NCBI RefSeq assembly: GCF_040802235.1
Contig: NC_133167.1
Span: 17,653,501-17,717,500 of the forward strand
DNA length: 64,000 nucleotides
DNA from: Manis javanica
Taxonomy: Eukaryota > Chordata > Mammalia > Pholidota > Manidae
Reading direction: 5' to 3'
Shown in pieces: positions 11,001-19,716 of this stretch (position 1 is the first letter of the stretch; each line of letters opens with the position of its first letter). The notes under the pieces were generated by a model, which worked only from the letters and a program-made list of their open reading frames with translations, did not search any database and was not told the origin of the DNA. The position numbers were made by a program, and so were the translations under genes.

Positions 11001-14000
11001 TCTTATTGCTTATCTTATTTGTCGACTGCCTCCCCCACTAGAATGTGAGCTTGTCTGTTTTGTCCACCATAGGATTTTCGGCACATAGAACAGGCCTGGA
11101 ACAGAGCAGGGACTCTTGAGTGTTTATGGAGTGAGAGTTGGGATGACAGGTGGCCAAAGAGTGGTCTGTGAGGTAGGGGCTCCCCCAGCTTCAGGGAGCA
11201 GTGGGGGCCTCTCAGAGGCTCCCTGCAGCCTGGCTTGGTCCCCAGAGTTGGCCCTTGGGGCCCCTGTATTCATGTAGGGCCTGAATCATGGGAATCTTTG
11301 CGGACTAAACTGCCAGGTTCAGCTGAGTGTCTGGTGGGCAGAGCCCCAGGGGTTCTTTGGGTTGATTTCTGCATCTCTCAGTCTGTTAAGCAGACAGTCA
11401 GTAAACTGCCCTGTGATTCAGTCTGAATCACAGCTATTCAGGGTCCGCTGGGGGGCAGCCTGGTGCCTTCTGGGCCGAGGGCAGATGTCAGCTGCGTGGG
11501 AGATATGTGGCAGACTGAGGCCCGCAGGGACCAAGGGAGAGAGATGCGGAAAGCCTGAGTCAGACCAAGGAGATCTTTGCAGGGTGGAGATATTTGAAGA
11601 AACAAACTACGAAGGGAAAACAGAGACACTGAGCAAGTGAGGGGGAAAGGCAGATGCTGAGACAGCATGGTCTGGGCTGCTGAGGTTAATGTGGTGACAG
11701 GAAGGTGGACATTCTGGATGGTGACAGAGGCTGAGGGGAAAGACAGGCATATGAAATACAGGCACGCAAGGCATTGGCTGTGGGCCAGTGTTTAAGCCCA
11801 CTGGATCTGGAGTTTGCTGCCAGTTTGGATCTCAGCTCCTCTACCCACCGGCTGACGTCGGGTGAATTGTGTACTGTCTTTGAGCCTTGGCTTCCTTATC
11901 TCTACAGTGGGGACCCTTAGAAAACCTGTCTCATAATGGGGTTATAATGTAGCACTTAAAGCAGGGCTGGGACATAGTAGGTGCTCAGTAAATGACAGTT
12001 ATGATTATGATTATCAAGAGGGTGGGAAAGAGATTGCAACAGAGAACAGGAGATGGAGAGACAGACAGCAGAGGAAGAGATGGGGACTGAGGGAGAGAGT
12101 AGGGCAGGAGTGTGGTGAGGCAGGGAGGTGGGAAAGAGAGGAGTGGTGGGAAGGGGCAGCAGGAAGGGGAAAGGTGAGTGTAGGGGGCACGGGAGGGACA
12201 GGACCTCTCCAGCAAGGGGGAGGGGAGAAGAGGATAGGGTGGGAGCTCCTTGAGAACAGGAACAATGCCCTGCCTGCCTCAACATCCCAGAGTTGTGCCC
12301 AGCACAGGGTCTGTGCATGGGAGGGCCTCCGTGGAGCTTACTGACCTGAATGCAAGCAGGAGCCAGGGAGCGCCTCCTTTCCTGCCCCCTCCAGGTCTCT
12401 GTGCCCCTCTGTGCTGGTGGTTGCCAAGGTTACCTGCTGAGCTGTTCCTGCAGTGTCTTCAGCAGCCATTCCTGCTCCTTCAACAGCTGCTCCTGGTGCT
12501 GGGCCTGCTCCTTGGTCTTCCAGAGCCCTTGTCTAAGGCTCTTTGGGGAGGATAAAGGGAAGGGAAAGAGAAGGTGCTAGAGGAAGGCAGAGATGGCAGC
12601 CTGGGTCTGACCTGACAAACATCCCATGAGACCCCAGGCCATGGGGGATGTCCCCAGGGGGGAGGGAAGGACTGGGAACTGGAGCCCCCATTTTTTTCAC
12701 TGAAAGAGGGAAGTTACAAAGCTCAAGGATATGAAGACTCTGGCTACAGAGGAGGCTGAGACAAGGCTTGAAAACAATCCCTGGGAAAACATCTACAAGA
12801 AGAGTAACTAAGTGGGATCTGCAACAGTCGAACTTGACATTGGGCAGAAATCTGTAGATCATGAGGGCTGTAGACTTGAGAACAAGTGACTGCCCCAAAG
12901 GACAGTTGGGAAGGGATCTCAAACTCGAGTGCCTACAGGGGATAGGCAGGTAGTATTGAATAAAGTGGGCCTGGTGCGAGGCAATAGGGAGAGGTGGGGA
13001 CAGTGGTCAACTGAACAATACATGGCTTTCAAAAGGGTATCCTCAAATAATAATGCTGTGCAGACCAATAAAATTGGTCTGTGGGCTGGAATGGCCCCCA
13101 GCTTACCAGTGAAGTCCCCATCTTTACCCCCATCCATTAAATATTAAACCATCCATTTTGGGGGTAAAGAGGGGCTAGGTTGGAGAGAGAAGAATAGACA
13201 GGTACAGAGCTCAAGTGCTCTCACCTTGACCACATCCTTCAAGGCCACTTCTGCTTGCTCCTCCCTTCCGGTCACACTGGTCACTCCTTGCTCTTGTAGC
13301 TTCTCTGTGGTGCAGCCTTCCTTTGCTCCCAGGCCCCGGAGGACCTGGGGCTCCCTTGGAATGTGAGGCATTCCCCACCCCTGCCTGTTCCTTGACATTG
13401 TGTCCATTATCATCTCTTTGGGGCTGGGGGCTAGCAGTGTATGGACATGACCCCATTCTGCTTCCCCTTCGTGAGCCCCTGCTGTTGTTCTCTGACCCTC
13501 TGCACCTGGCAGAGCCCCTCTGCCCTCAGCTTCTGCCTCTATCTCCCTCAGAGCCCCTTTGGTTCCCTCGCCCTGCCCCTGGAAGCTGAGTGTTGAGTTC
13601 TCCAGGGAGACTCCAGTCCTTGGGGCTCCCTTCTGGTCTTGCTGAAGCTCCTCCCCCTCTGACTCCCACATGCTCTGGGAGGGCCTGAGGTTCCTGGGAT
13701 CTTCTCTCTTCTTTCCCAAAGAGGGAGGAGGATGGTTGTGTTGCTGGGACGTAGGGAGTCCAGCTGACCAGTCTTCCCTGCGTGCATCTTGCAGACAGCC
13801 AGCTTGGCTGGCATGTGGCTCCTCTGGCTGGACTCCTGTGGGGCCTCCAGATGTGGCTGAGATCTGCAGAAAAGTCCCCCCAAACCACTATTGCTCTCAG
13901 CACCAACACACCCACCTGGTACATGGGAGAGGCTGTAGCCCTAATCCAATGGGCTTGCTAAATATGTGGCTTCTAGGGCCCTCCTGCTGGAAATGGGGGT

Positions 14001-17000
14001 TCAGTAGGTCTGGGTCCGGGCCCAGGAATCTGAATGTTACTATAAGCCCAGGGAATTGAGGCCCAAGTTCTGATCTGGTCAGGGAGCAGTAGACTTCTCA
14101 ATGCCCTTTCCTACCTTGTCTCAGCCCACATCCTCTCCCTCCTTCACCTCGTCTTCTGCATTGGTCTGAAGTCCCTTAAGTTCTTCCCACTCTATCCTCT
14201 GTTCCTGCCCCCTGAACTTGACGTTTTGCATTTCAGTTTTCTTGTCTGTAAAATGGGAATGGCAATACCTGCCTTGCAGGGCTGTGGTGAAAGATTACAG
14301 AGACCAAATGCCAGGTAAGAGTCACTCTCAGGAAGGCTTCTCTGAGCTCTCCTGCTGTCCTGTGCATTCTGCATTACTACACTTAACAGGTGTGTGCCAT
14401 GTGTTCCTCCTGCAGGTCAGAGACTGGGTGCTTGTGGGATCTGTGCCTGGTGCCTGGACGGGGTAGGGTGGGGTGTGCACAGTGAGCTTGTGGAATGATA
14501 ACCACAAGCTACCACTTACCGAGCAGATAGTTGGGACCCTTGCTGTGTGCTGCACATGGGCTGTCCCCATGCATGTGCACAACCACCCTCTAAGGCAGGA
14601 TGAGCGACCGGCCCAAGGACCATGCAAGGGGCAGAGCTGGGATTTGAACCTAAGGATCTGGTTCTTCAATTACTCCCTGAACTGAACGTTTACAAATTGT
14701 CCAGCAGAGTTTGTTTCCCTGCTCTCCTTCCTACAAGCTTCTGGTCATCTTCCCCAGCACCTCCTCCTCCCCTGGGCCACTGGCTCACACAGATGGTGCT
14801 TGTGGTCCCTTTCTCTCTATTATCCTCACCACCTGAGGAATAGGAGCCTTCTCTTCCCCTGTGGCTCCCTGGTCCCCAGGTCTACCCAGTGGCCTCTCTC
14901 TCTGTCCAGCTGGGTCAGGGCTCAGTTACTTGTCAACCTGAGGGTTCCAGCAGAGACAGAGAAGAGGCAACTCAGAATGAGGTCGGGTGGAGGCACCTGC
15001 TTTGATGAATCTTTGGCCTTTCTGGGTCTTCTTCCCTGGGTCAGGCGGGAATTGGAGCAGCAGGACCTGAAAGTAGAAGTGGCAGGGAGACCCTGAGCCC
15101 CTCTCCAGCAGTGGTCTTGAGCCTCAGTTGCAGGATATCCCATCTTTCCAATACCCATTAATCCCACCACCCTTCCCAGCTTCCCATATTCTACCCTCAT
15201 ACATGCACCCGCCTACATCTGTCCATGCACCCCTCCCTCCATTCACCCTTACATCCCATTCCAACATCCCACTCTTCCTCCTTCTAGCCCTCTACCCCAA
15301 CCACCCAACAATTCTTTAGTGTGAGTGCATCCTATGCAGCATCATGGGACATTGTGAGATTGTGCTGGGAAAACAGAAGGCTAGGGAACTGGAGAATCAG
15401 GGCGTCAGGGGCCGAGAAGGGAAGAACTGATGGCACTAAGGCAGAGAGCCTGGAGGGTGCTGGGGATGGGTGCTGGCCAAATGGCAGCAAGCCTTGAAAA
15501 GAGGCTTCCTTCCATGTTGGACGTACTCACTCTGAGAACATGGGCCAGGCCCCATCCAGGTCAGGCCACTGCAGGTCCAAGTTGAAGGTCACCCCATTGA
15601 GAGTGTAGAGGGAGTCCAGGAGGTCTTCCTGGAGTTCAGGGCACACCAGAGGGCTCTGGGGGCCATACCATTCCCTGTGTGAACAGTGATTAGTAGCTTC
15701 GGCCTTTGGGTTAGGTGGTATTGCCACCCCCTACCTCAGAGTGTCCGCCTCTACTGTACACTGTAATGGGATGGTTCTCCAGGCAGGTCGTGGTCTTGGG
15801 GAGCAGGAGGCCCAAGCATCATGGTGCTAACAGGACTGCTGGGTTCTAACCTCCCGTCTGCCCTTTCTTTGACTTTTACTTCATGACTGTCATTTTAGTC
15901 ATCCTAAATATTAAGCCATCCATTTTGGGGGTAAAGAGGGGTCTTTCACAAGGGGGGACAGTGGGCTCAGATGGTATCAGTAGGAGTGTGTCTCAACAGC
16001 CCACCTGGTCAGCTCTGGGTTCAGGAGGCAGAGCTGCAGGGACTCAGCCAGCTGTCCCTGGACAAGGCAGAATCGGATAAAAGCCCGGCCTCTTCCCAGT
16101 GGGGTCTTCAACTGCAGGGTGCACAGGGGCAAAAAGGGGAGAGGTTGTAGGACAGAGGGAACTCAGCCAGTGCAGAGAGAGAAGATGAGAACGAGCGGTC
16201 GATGAGAAGGGGTGTCATGGGATTTGGGCCTATGGGAGGAAAGAGGTGGCTGGGCAGGTGCTGATGGCAGGGCTAAGAGGTGAGGACCAGGTGAGGGCCC
16301 GCAGGGATGGATGAGGAAGAGGAAGGGCTTCGGGCAGGCCTGTGTCTCCCTGCCCCAAGCCATCCCCACCAAAGGCCTGGTGCCAGGGTCTCATCATGCT
16401 GAAGCCAGCCTCCCCACCACTTGGCTCTGGACACCTTGTCCTGTGAGTGGACGAATCGGACCAGCTCTGTGTCCCCCCGCTGCTGCCACAGGGCAGTGCA
16501 GAGGAAGTCCCAGTAAGTCTTCTGAGGCCTCAGGAAGCTCTTCTGCTCTTTCTGGTCAAACTGGGAGCAAGACGAGGGAAAGAAAAGTGTAGAAATGTTT
16601 CCTCTCTAAACCCACTTCGTATTTCAGCATGCCAAGCGGTCACATGGTAGAGGGGAAAAGGCTCGTGCAGACAGACCTAGTTTCAGCACCTGGTGTTGCC
16701 CTTCCTGGCTCTGTGACTAGGAGCAAGCTGCTTGACCTCTCTGAGCCTTCAGTGTTCTCATGCGTTCATTTATTCCAGAAATGCTTATTGACTCTTACTA
16801 TGTGCTGGCTCTCTTTCTATGCCCTGGGGATACAGCACTGAACAAAACTGACCTCATCTGCTTACATCTTGGTAGCAGAGGCAGACAATGAATAAATTGA
16901 GTAAGTAAAACATAGTACATTCAATAGTGCTGAAACTGCTAAGGAGAAAAGGGATATAGAAACAGAAAGGGAATAGAAAGTGTATGGTGTGTACATGTAT

Positions 17001-17024
17001 GTGTGTATGTGGCTTGTGTGTGAG

Positions 17025-17065
<41 letters not shown>

Positions 17066-18075
17066 AACACTTTAGATTAGGGTTGAGAGAAAGCCTCACT
17101 GAGGAGGTACTGTTCAAGTCCAGATCTGAAGAAAATGAGAAGTTGTGCTGTCCAGAGTTCTGGGAGAAGAGCATTCCAGGTAGAGGGAATAGCAAGTGCA
17201 AAGACCCTGAGGTAGGCGCATTCCTGGTGTGTTTCAGGAAGATCAAGGAGGCCAGTGTGACTGGAGAGCAATAAATGAGCAGAGTGGCGGGAGGTTCACA
17301 CATGCACAGAACATACATACACTACATATGCACAAACCTCATGGACACACATGCCACACACGGACACACACACACAGACATAGGAAGGGTAAAGGTGTGG
17401 ATGTGGGAGGAAGAAAGGTAGTCAAACACCTCAGGGGGTTTGAATGAGAATTACATAAGGTGGGGTCATGTGAAGGGCTTAACTTGGCACATAGTAAATA
17501 CTCAATAAAAGCTAGTAGTAGTGATGACTGGGGCTCTAAGCAGCAGCAAAAGGGCCAGCCCTAGGACATCCTCTGAAACATTTGTCTTCAGACCAGCTTG
17601 GTTGCCCAGCTGCACCACCCTGCCCCACCTCACTTCCCAGAGGCGGCAGTGACAACCTCTGGGAGTGAGGTTAGGTGTCAGGAAGGACTTGCTGGCTCTT
17701 ATTGTGCTGGTAACAGAGGAGGCAGTGGCTCTTCCAGCAGCATCTGGGCAAGTTCTCGGGTTATTTGGGCCTGGGGAGGGGAGAGGAGAGGAGAGGGAGG
17801 CCCACCTGTAGCAGCAGCTCCAGGCACCCACAGAGTCTGTGCAGCTCCGCACTGGCATCTGTCACTGGCTGCTGCCCACCCCCATAGCGCTGGAGGATGG
17901 CCGAGATGGCAGCTGTGGGAGGATGGGGGACAGCAGGCCCCAGGCAGTGGGGTTTCTGAGGGAGAGGCTCCTAAGGCCCCTCACTACTCCCCCAAGGAAG
18001 TCTCAGAAAATCTCTCGGGACACACTCACCTTTCAGGTCCCTGGTAACCTTGAGGCTGGCCCCCTCTTCTGCCAT
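1221..18075 (-). CDS. RUFY4: RUFY4, RUN and FYVE domain-containing protein 4, complete coding region in 11 exons
   Basis: Coding exons on the minus strand, in transcript order: 18075-18030, 17912-17806, 16560-16435, 16111-16005, 15674-15531, 15066-14997, 13863-13225, 12540-12434, 6727-6581, 1957-1847, 1323-1221. All junctions are GT-AG and the join stays in frame: 1707 bases, 568 residues and a TGA stop. I recognise the protein from human RUFY4 (start MAEEGA.LKVTRDLK, RUN motif EWYGP.SPLVCPELQED, C-terminal SCSKIFGR.SRRYPCRLCGG). Approximate domains: RUN about 38-178, disordered linker 178-405, coiled coil about 405-510, FYVE-like finger 517-560 with four CxxC pairs (C518/C521, C534/C537, C542/C545, C556/C559). 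The canonical FYVE basic motif is replaced by RRYPCR. Family knowledge: RUFY4 is a Rab7-linked cytosolic adaptor on late endosomes and lysosomes that promotes autophagy and lysosome clustering, notably in dendritic cells. No broken exon is seen. Confidence 0.97.
1847..1957 (-). CDS. RUFY4: RUFY4 coding exon 10 (first half of FYVE-like zinc finger)
   Basis: 111 bases, residues 498-534. It encodes EKDGLWRKVQHLSSMAPG and then CCVSCSKIFGRLSRRYPC. It carries the ligand pair C518/C521 and the first Cys of pair two, plus the RRYPCR replacement of the canonical FYVE basic motif; there is no N-terminal WxxD. The acceptor CCCATCAG lies only about 20 bases downstream (in transcript sense) of a (TG)n run. 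The exon begins and ends in the same phase, so skipping would remove 37 residues without a frameshift. Confidence 0.97.
1982..2034 (+). repeat. (CA)n microsatellite next to a splice acceptor
   Basis: CA repeat with one interrupting TA; it reads (TG)n on the RUFY4 sense strand. Its edge lies about 23 bases from the exon 10 acceptor AG. Confidence 0.95.
2035..2335 (+). repeat. GA-rich degenerate tract (GAGACA-type)
   Basis: About 300 bases almost wholly built of AGAGA, GACAGA and GACACA units, so the RUFY4 sense strand is a long CT-rich tract. The open frames across it are artefacts of this composition. Confidence 0.9.
3126..3325. mobile_element. Old hAT-type MER element
   Basis: Text such as GTAGCCACCAGCCACATGTGGCTGTTTAAATT and GAAAGTTCTATTGGA is typical of short non-autonomous hAT elements in mammals, with imperfect inverted ends. 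I could not fix the subfamily. Confidence 0.6.
3940..5140. repeat. AT-rich LINE-like block
   Basis: Blocks such as TTGGCTGGATATAGGATTCTAG are familiar from old mammalian L1 sequence. Diverged, no open reading frame, orientation not decided. Confidence 0.5.
5384..5694 (+). repeat. Interstitial telomere-type repeat array
   Basis: Tandem CCCTAA hexamers mixed with variants CCCTAC, CCCTGC, TCTAAC, TGTAAC and CGCTAA. The central part has a higher-order unit, a short CCCTAA run followed by CTGTAACG, seen twice (near 5465 and 5505). The flanks are unique AT-rich sequence. The C-rich strand is plus, so the RUFY4 transcript would carry the G-rich strand. Open frames across it (TPTPNPNP-type) are not genes. 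Confidence 0.95.
6320..6495 (+). repeat. MIR SINE
   Basis: Diverged MIR: GTGTGTCCTTGG.GGCCAAGTCA.CCTCTCTGA and CATCTGTAACATGGGAATAA. It lies just downstream (transcript sense) of RUFY4 exon 9. Confidence 0.75.
6581..6727 (-). CDS. RUFY4: RUFY4 coding exon 9 (coiled coil)
   Basis: 147 bases, residues 449-497. It encodes CQEEKARLQAELEQKQQEAE, continues with RRDAMYEEELGRQRDLTHAM and ends KRRVLELI. The coiled coil runs nearly up to the zinc finger. The exon has the same phase at both ends, so it is frame-neutral if skipped. Confidence 0.97.
6852..7034 (+). repeat. CA-rich degenerate tract
   Basis: Irregular ACACATACCACACAACAC-type units, about 180 bases. The Cys/Val-rich minus-strand frames here are composition artefacts. 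Confidence 0.85.
8030..8540 (-). repeat. LINE2 copy, antisense
   Basis: Reverse-complement LINE2 3' text: TTTATTAAGCACCTTCTGTGTGCCA, GTCAGGGAAGGCTTCTTAGA, GGGAAGCCAGTGAAGTATTTAAGCAGAGGGTGACA. Confidence 0.75.
8548..8730 (-). repeat. MIR SINE, antisense
   Basis: ACTGAGCACTTACTACATGCCAGGCACTGAGCTTAGTGCC and, further on, GTGTCACACAGCTTGATAAGTGG. Confidence 0.75.
9270..9770 (+). repeat. LINE2 3' region
   Basis: CCCCTTGCCTGGACCATTTC, CTGCTCAGATGTCATCTCCTC and GTAGAGGCACAATACATATTGTTG follow the order of the LINE2 3' end. Confidence 0.75.
10080..11120 (+). repeat. LINE2 3' region with an L1 3' fragment inside
   Basis: LINE2 text before and after (GCTGTTCCCTCTGCCTGGAACATTCTTCC; AGAGCTTATCACAATCTGACATT; CCCCACTAGAATGTGAGCTTGTCTGTTTTGT). 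Positions about 10380-10580 instead look like an L1 3' end (GACAGAAAGCAGGTTAGTGGTT; GCTGATGAAAATGTTCTAAAATTG). Confidence 0.75.
11795..12025 (+). repeat. MIR SINE, near full length
   Basis: Runs from CTGGATCTGGAGTTTGCTGCC to GGACATAGTAGGTGCTCAGTAAATG, a long MIR by the usual consensus. Confidence 0.85.
12434..12540 (-). CDS. RUFY4: RUFY4 coding exon 8 (coiled coil)
   Basis: Residues 414-448. It encodes SLRQGLWKTKEQAQHQEQLL and then KEQEWLLKTLQEQLS. Heptads of Leu with Glu, Gln and Lys make a coiled coil, the usual dimerisation segment of RUFY proteins. The donor GTAACC splits Arg449. Confidence 0.97.
12541..13224 (-). other. RUFY4 intron 7
   Basis: About 680 bases, mostly unique. Contains one copy of the 37-base dispersed duplicate (13138-13174). 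No other feature seen. Confidence 0.7.
13138..13174 (+). repeat. Dispersed short direct duplicate 1, copy a
   Basis: 36 of 37 bases match 15905-15941 in the same orientation (core CCATCCATTTTGGGGGTAAA). The single mismatch is the A/G before CCATCC. Confidence 0.9.
13225..13863 (-). CDS. RUFY4: RUFY4 coding exon 7 (large disordered linker exon)
   Basis: 639 bases, residues 201-413, phase 0 at both ends. It begins ISATSGGPTGVQPEEPHASQ and ends REEQAEVALKDVVK before the donor GTGAGA. Composition is rich in Glu, Gln, Gly, Ser and Pro, with no recognised domain, and it is predicted disordered until the coiled coil begins near its end. Conserved landmarks against human are QSMWE.EG.ELQ.DQ and EGQRTT. 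Its divergence from human is clearly higher than in the RUN or zinc-finger exons. Confidence 0.95.
13864..14996 (-). other. RUFY4 intron 6
   Basis: About 1.1 kb. The stretch 13940-14060 resembles a MER5-type element (CCCAGGAATCTGAATGTTAC) and 14230-14310 a MIR fragment. Otherwise nothing recognised. Confidence 0.6.
14997..15066 (-). CDS. RUFY4: RUFY4 coding exon 6 (short linker exon)
   Basis: A 70-base exon encoding SCCSNSRLTQGRRPRKAKD plus SSKQ (residues 177-200), a basic linker just after the RUN domain. The acceptor is ACTTTCAG and the donor is GTGCCT. The human sequence I remember (ending TQGRRPRKTKD) aligns without gaps. Confidence 0.95.
15531..15674 (-). CDS. RUFY4: RUFY4 coding exon 5 (end of RUN domain)
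   Basis: Residues 129-176. It encodes EWYGPQSPLVCPELQEDLLD and then a segment ending GAWPMFS; the W-Y plus L-L-x-L-Y-x-L pattern is the last RUN block. The acceptor is TTCACACAG and the donor is GTGAGT inside the Glu177 codon. Confidence 0.97.
15905..15941 (+). repeat. Dispersed short direct duplicate 1, copy b
   Basis: Partner of 13138-13174, in RUFY4 intron 4 between exon 5 and exon 4. The sequence to the right is unrelated; to the left a further CATCC is shared after a 2-base gap. Confidence 0.9.
16005..16111 (-). CDS. RUFY4: RUFY4 coding exon 4 (RUN domain core)
   Basis: Residues 94-128. It encodes LKTPLGRGRAFIRFCLVQGQ and then LAESLQLCLL, the conserved R-A-[FW]-[IL]-R segment typical of RUN domains. 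It ends with two bases of an Arg codon before the donor GTGGGC. Confidence 0.96.
16435..16560 (-). CDS. RUFY4: RUFY4 coding exon 3 (RUN domain)
   Basis: Residues 52-93. It encodes FDQKEQKSFL at its start and DFLCTALWQQRGDTELVRF further on, ending in SQDK before the donor GTGTCC. Length 126 bases, phase 0 at both ends, so it is frame-neutral if skipped. The aromatic and leucine pattern matches the helical RUN fold. Confidence 0.96.
16561..17805 (-). other. RUFY4 intron 2
   Basis: About 1.25 kb, mostly antisense LINE2 split by a GT microsatellite, then CA-rich sequence and a MIR tail at 17445-17515. No exon seen. Confidence 0.75.
16760..17285 (-). repeat. LINE2 copy, antisense, with internal (GT)n
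   Basis: TTATTGACTCTTACTATGTGCTGGC, GGGATACAGCACTGAACAAAAC, then after the GT run GAAGAGCATTCCAGGTAGAGGGAATAGCAAGTGCAAAGACCCTGAGG. The pure GT run is about 17026-17062. Confidence 0.85.
17806..17912 (-). CDS. RUFY4: RUFY4 coding exon 2 (start of RUN region)
   Basis: The acceptor CCCACAG is followed by codons for AISAILQRYGGGQQPVTD and ends in CLELLLQ before the donor GTGGGC. Length 107 bases; the first two bases complete an Ala codon begun in exon 1. Corresponds to residues 16-51, leading into the RUN domain. Confidence 0.96.
18030..18075 (-). CDS. RUFY4: RUFY4 coding exon 1 (start codon)
   Basis: The ATG is at 18075-18073 and the exon reads MAEEGASLKVTRDLK plus one base before the donor GTGAGT. 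A pyrimidine-rich acceptor ending at 18111 implies the exon also carries about 35 bases of 5' UTR (18076-18110). The Kozak context is weak at -3 (T) but has G at +4. This Met was chosen because it matches the human RUFY4 start and gives the expected length. Confidence 0.93.
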
Positions 18076-18160
18076 GAATATTTGAAAATGATGTGATTCC
18101 TTGTTTGGCTCTGAAAGGTCAGCGCACAGAGGAGCCGCTGGGTTCAGCTGCCCAATCTCC

Positions 18161-18170
18161 CCTTATATGA
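18161..18170 (-). promoter_or_regulatory. TATA-like element upstream of the RUFY4 start exon
   Basis: The minus strand reads TCATATAAGG about 85 bases upstream of the ATG. A start site 25-30 bases further on would lie near 18130. It competes with the idea of a spliced upstream exon near 19346; the sequence alone does not decide. Confidence 0.3.
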
Positions 18171-18294
18171 GGGAAGAGAAGAGCCAAGAGAAAGCATGTG
18201 ACCACTCCAGGGTCACAGAGAAAGTTTACTGGGAAGATAAAAACCCAGCCTTTTCTTGTAGGTCAGTGTGAAAATGGGATGGTGTGGTCCCCAC

Positions 18295-18490
18295 TTATGG
18301 AGCTATTTCTGGGTACCCAGCACTGTGCCATATACCTGACATCCTTCTTCCAGTTCCCACAATAATCCTAGGAGGTTATTGACTTCATTTTATACAAGGC
18401 CACAGGGAAGCTCAGAGAGGGTAAGTCTTTTACCCAGTGTTGCAAAGCTGTAAGTGGTAAAGCTAGAATTTGAACTCAAGTCTGTGTGCC
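18295..18490 (-). repeat. MIR SINE, antisense
   Basis: CCACAGGGAAGCTCAGAGAGGGTAAGTCTTTTACCCAGTGTTGCAAAGCTGTAAGTGG and flanks follow the antisense MIR text. It lies upstream of the RUFY4 start exon. Confidence 0.75.
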
Positions 18491-19345
18491 CACAGGGCCC
18501 ATGTTCTTGGCCCCAACTTGACGTGAGTAGCCTTATAAATGCTTATGCCATGTGGGCACTGGGCTAAGGGAATGTCACCTCTCTCCCCCACAGAGAGCCT
18601 TGCCAGAGCCTTGTCATCATTCTTGAGACAGACATCCATCCTTTCCTGGGCCCCAGCTGAGTGGAAAATGTGTGTGCTTTGAGCAGAGGGAGGCAGAAGT
18701 AAAGTGAGGCCCCAGAGCTGAGTCAGGGCCAGAATGCTGGGCACATGGGGAGAGCAGGTCACCTGGCTTTAATCCTGTCCCCCTCCCCCAGAGGAATCTC
18801 AGCCTGCTTTTCCCCCAACAGGTCCTGAGGCTCAGAGAGGAATGCTGCTCCTGAAGGCCCGGGATAAAGAGCCTGGAGTAAAGCCCAGGCATGGGCTGGG
18901 GAACCCAGGCGTCCTGCCTCCCAGACTGTGGCATTGAACTTGGGGAGTGGTGGGAGTGAAGAAGCAGTGGGACACAGTGCAGGGGACAGGAGAGGGAAAT
19001 GAAGGTGAATGAGGGAGGGTCGGTGGGGGGATGTGTTCAGGGAACACTGAACTGGGACTTAAGAGCCCTGGGTCCTCAGCCCGGCACTGCCAGTAACTCA
19101 CTGTGTGACCCTGGGCACATCATTTGCTTTCTTGGCCCTCAGCTTCCCTACCTGTAGACCAAGAGGCTGCACTGAGGGTCTCTGTAGCCCCTTCCAGTCC
19201 AGCTCCTCTATGAAATCCATGAACACCTAGATGTGCCTCCTCTTCTCCCTCATCTCCACCCAGGACTCCTGTGCCCCTGGCTCCTGCCATCACTCCTTTC
19301 TCTAGTCCCCCCACCAGCCTGGCTCAGGGGTACCCTGCTACTCAC

Positions 19346-19400
19346 CTGGAAGGCCTGGCTGCTTGGAGAGCGGGCACTGTAGCCTGAGCCCGGCACTTGC
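19346..19400 (-). other. RUFY4: Candidate RUFY4 non-coding first exon (3' end only)
   Basis: On the minus strand, CCTTCCAG followed by GTGAGTAGC is a near-perfect donor with its last exon base at 19346. The acceptor at 18111 (pyrimidine tract, then CTTTCAG) would be its partner. The upstream exon boundary is not visible and the extent given is nominal. Confidence 0.35.
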
Positions 19401-19649
19401 GGCTGTGGTGCCCAGCAAGCCTTTCCCAGAGTTTGTCCTCTGGGAAGTGATTCAGGCTCAGCCTAGCTCCCTGGAGGGGGAAGCCCTGCTGGGCGGGGAG
19501 GAGCAAATGCTACCTGGCAGAAGTGGCAGAGGCAGGGTGAAGGGCACCAGGGCAGAGTGGGTGAGATGGAGTACTGCTCCCCTCAGGCAGACGCGGGGAG
19601 ATTCACTTGTTGGCCCAATGCGATCACAGAGGGTAGGGAAACTGCTGCG

Positions 19650-19657
19650 ATGCAAAT
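19650..19657 (+). promoter_or_regulatory. Octamer motif ATGCAAAT
   Basis: A perfect POU-factor octamer, about 300 bases upstream (in RUFY4 sense) of the candidate first-exon donor and next to a GGAAGGAAA purine stretch on the minus strand that resembles an ETS site. It would suit a lymphoid/myeloid-biased promoter, but function is inferred from the motif only. Confidence 0.4.
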
Positions 19658-19702
19658 TTCCTTCCCCTTCTCGTCACTCGTTCTTGTCGTTCTCCCTTGA
19701 CG

Positions 19703-19716
19703 CCACCAGGTGGCAC
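19703..19716 (+). promoter_or_regulatory. CTCF-type motif between the divergent genes
   Basis: CCACCAGGTGGCAC fits the CTCF core pattern CCASYAGRKGGCRS at every position. It is the only full match I noticed in the window and lies between the RUFY4 start exon and the TNS1 CpG island. Its centre also contains an E-box-like CAGGTG, which is an alternative reading. Confidence 0.5.

Larger units (their letters stand above)
6728..12433 (-). other. RUFY4 intron 8
   Basis: The largest RUFY4 intron, about 5.7 kb. Contains the CA-rich tract at 6852-7034, LINE2 copies in both orientations, MIRs and an L1 fragment (listed separately). No exon is supported. Confidence 0.8.
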
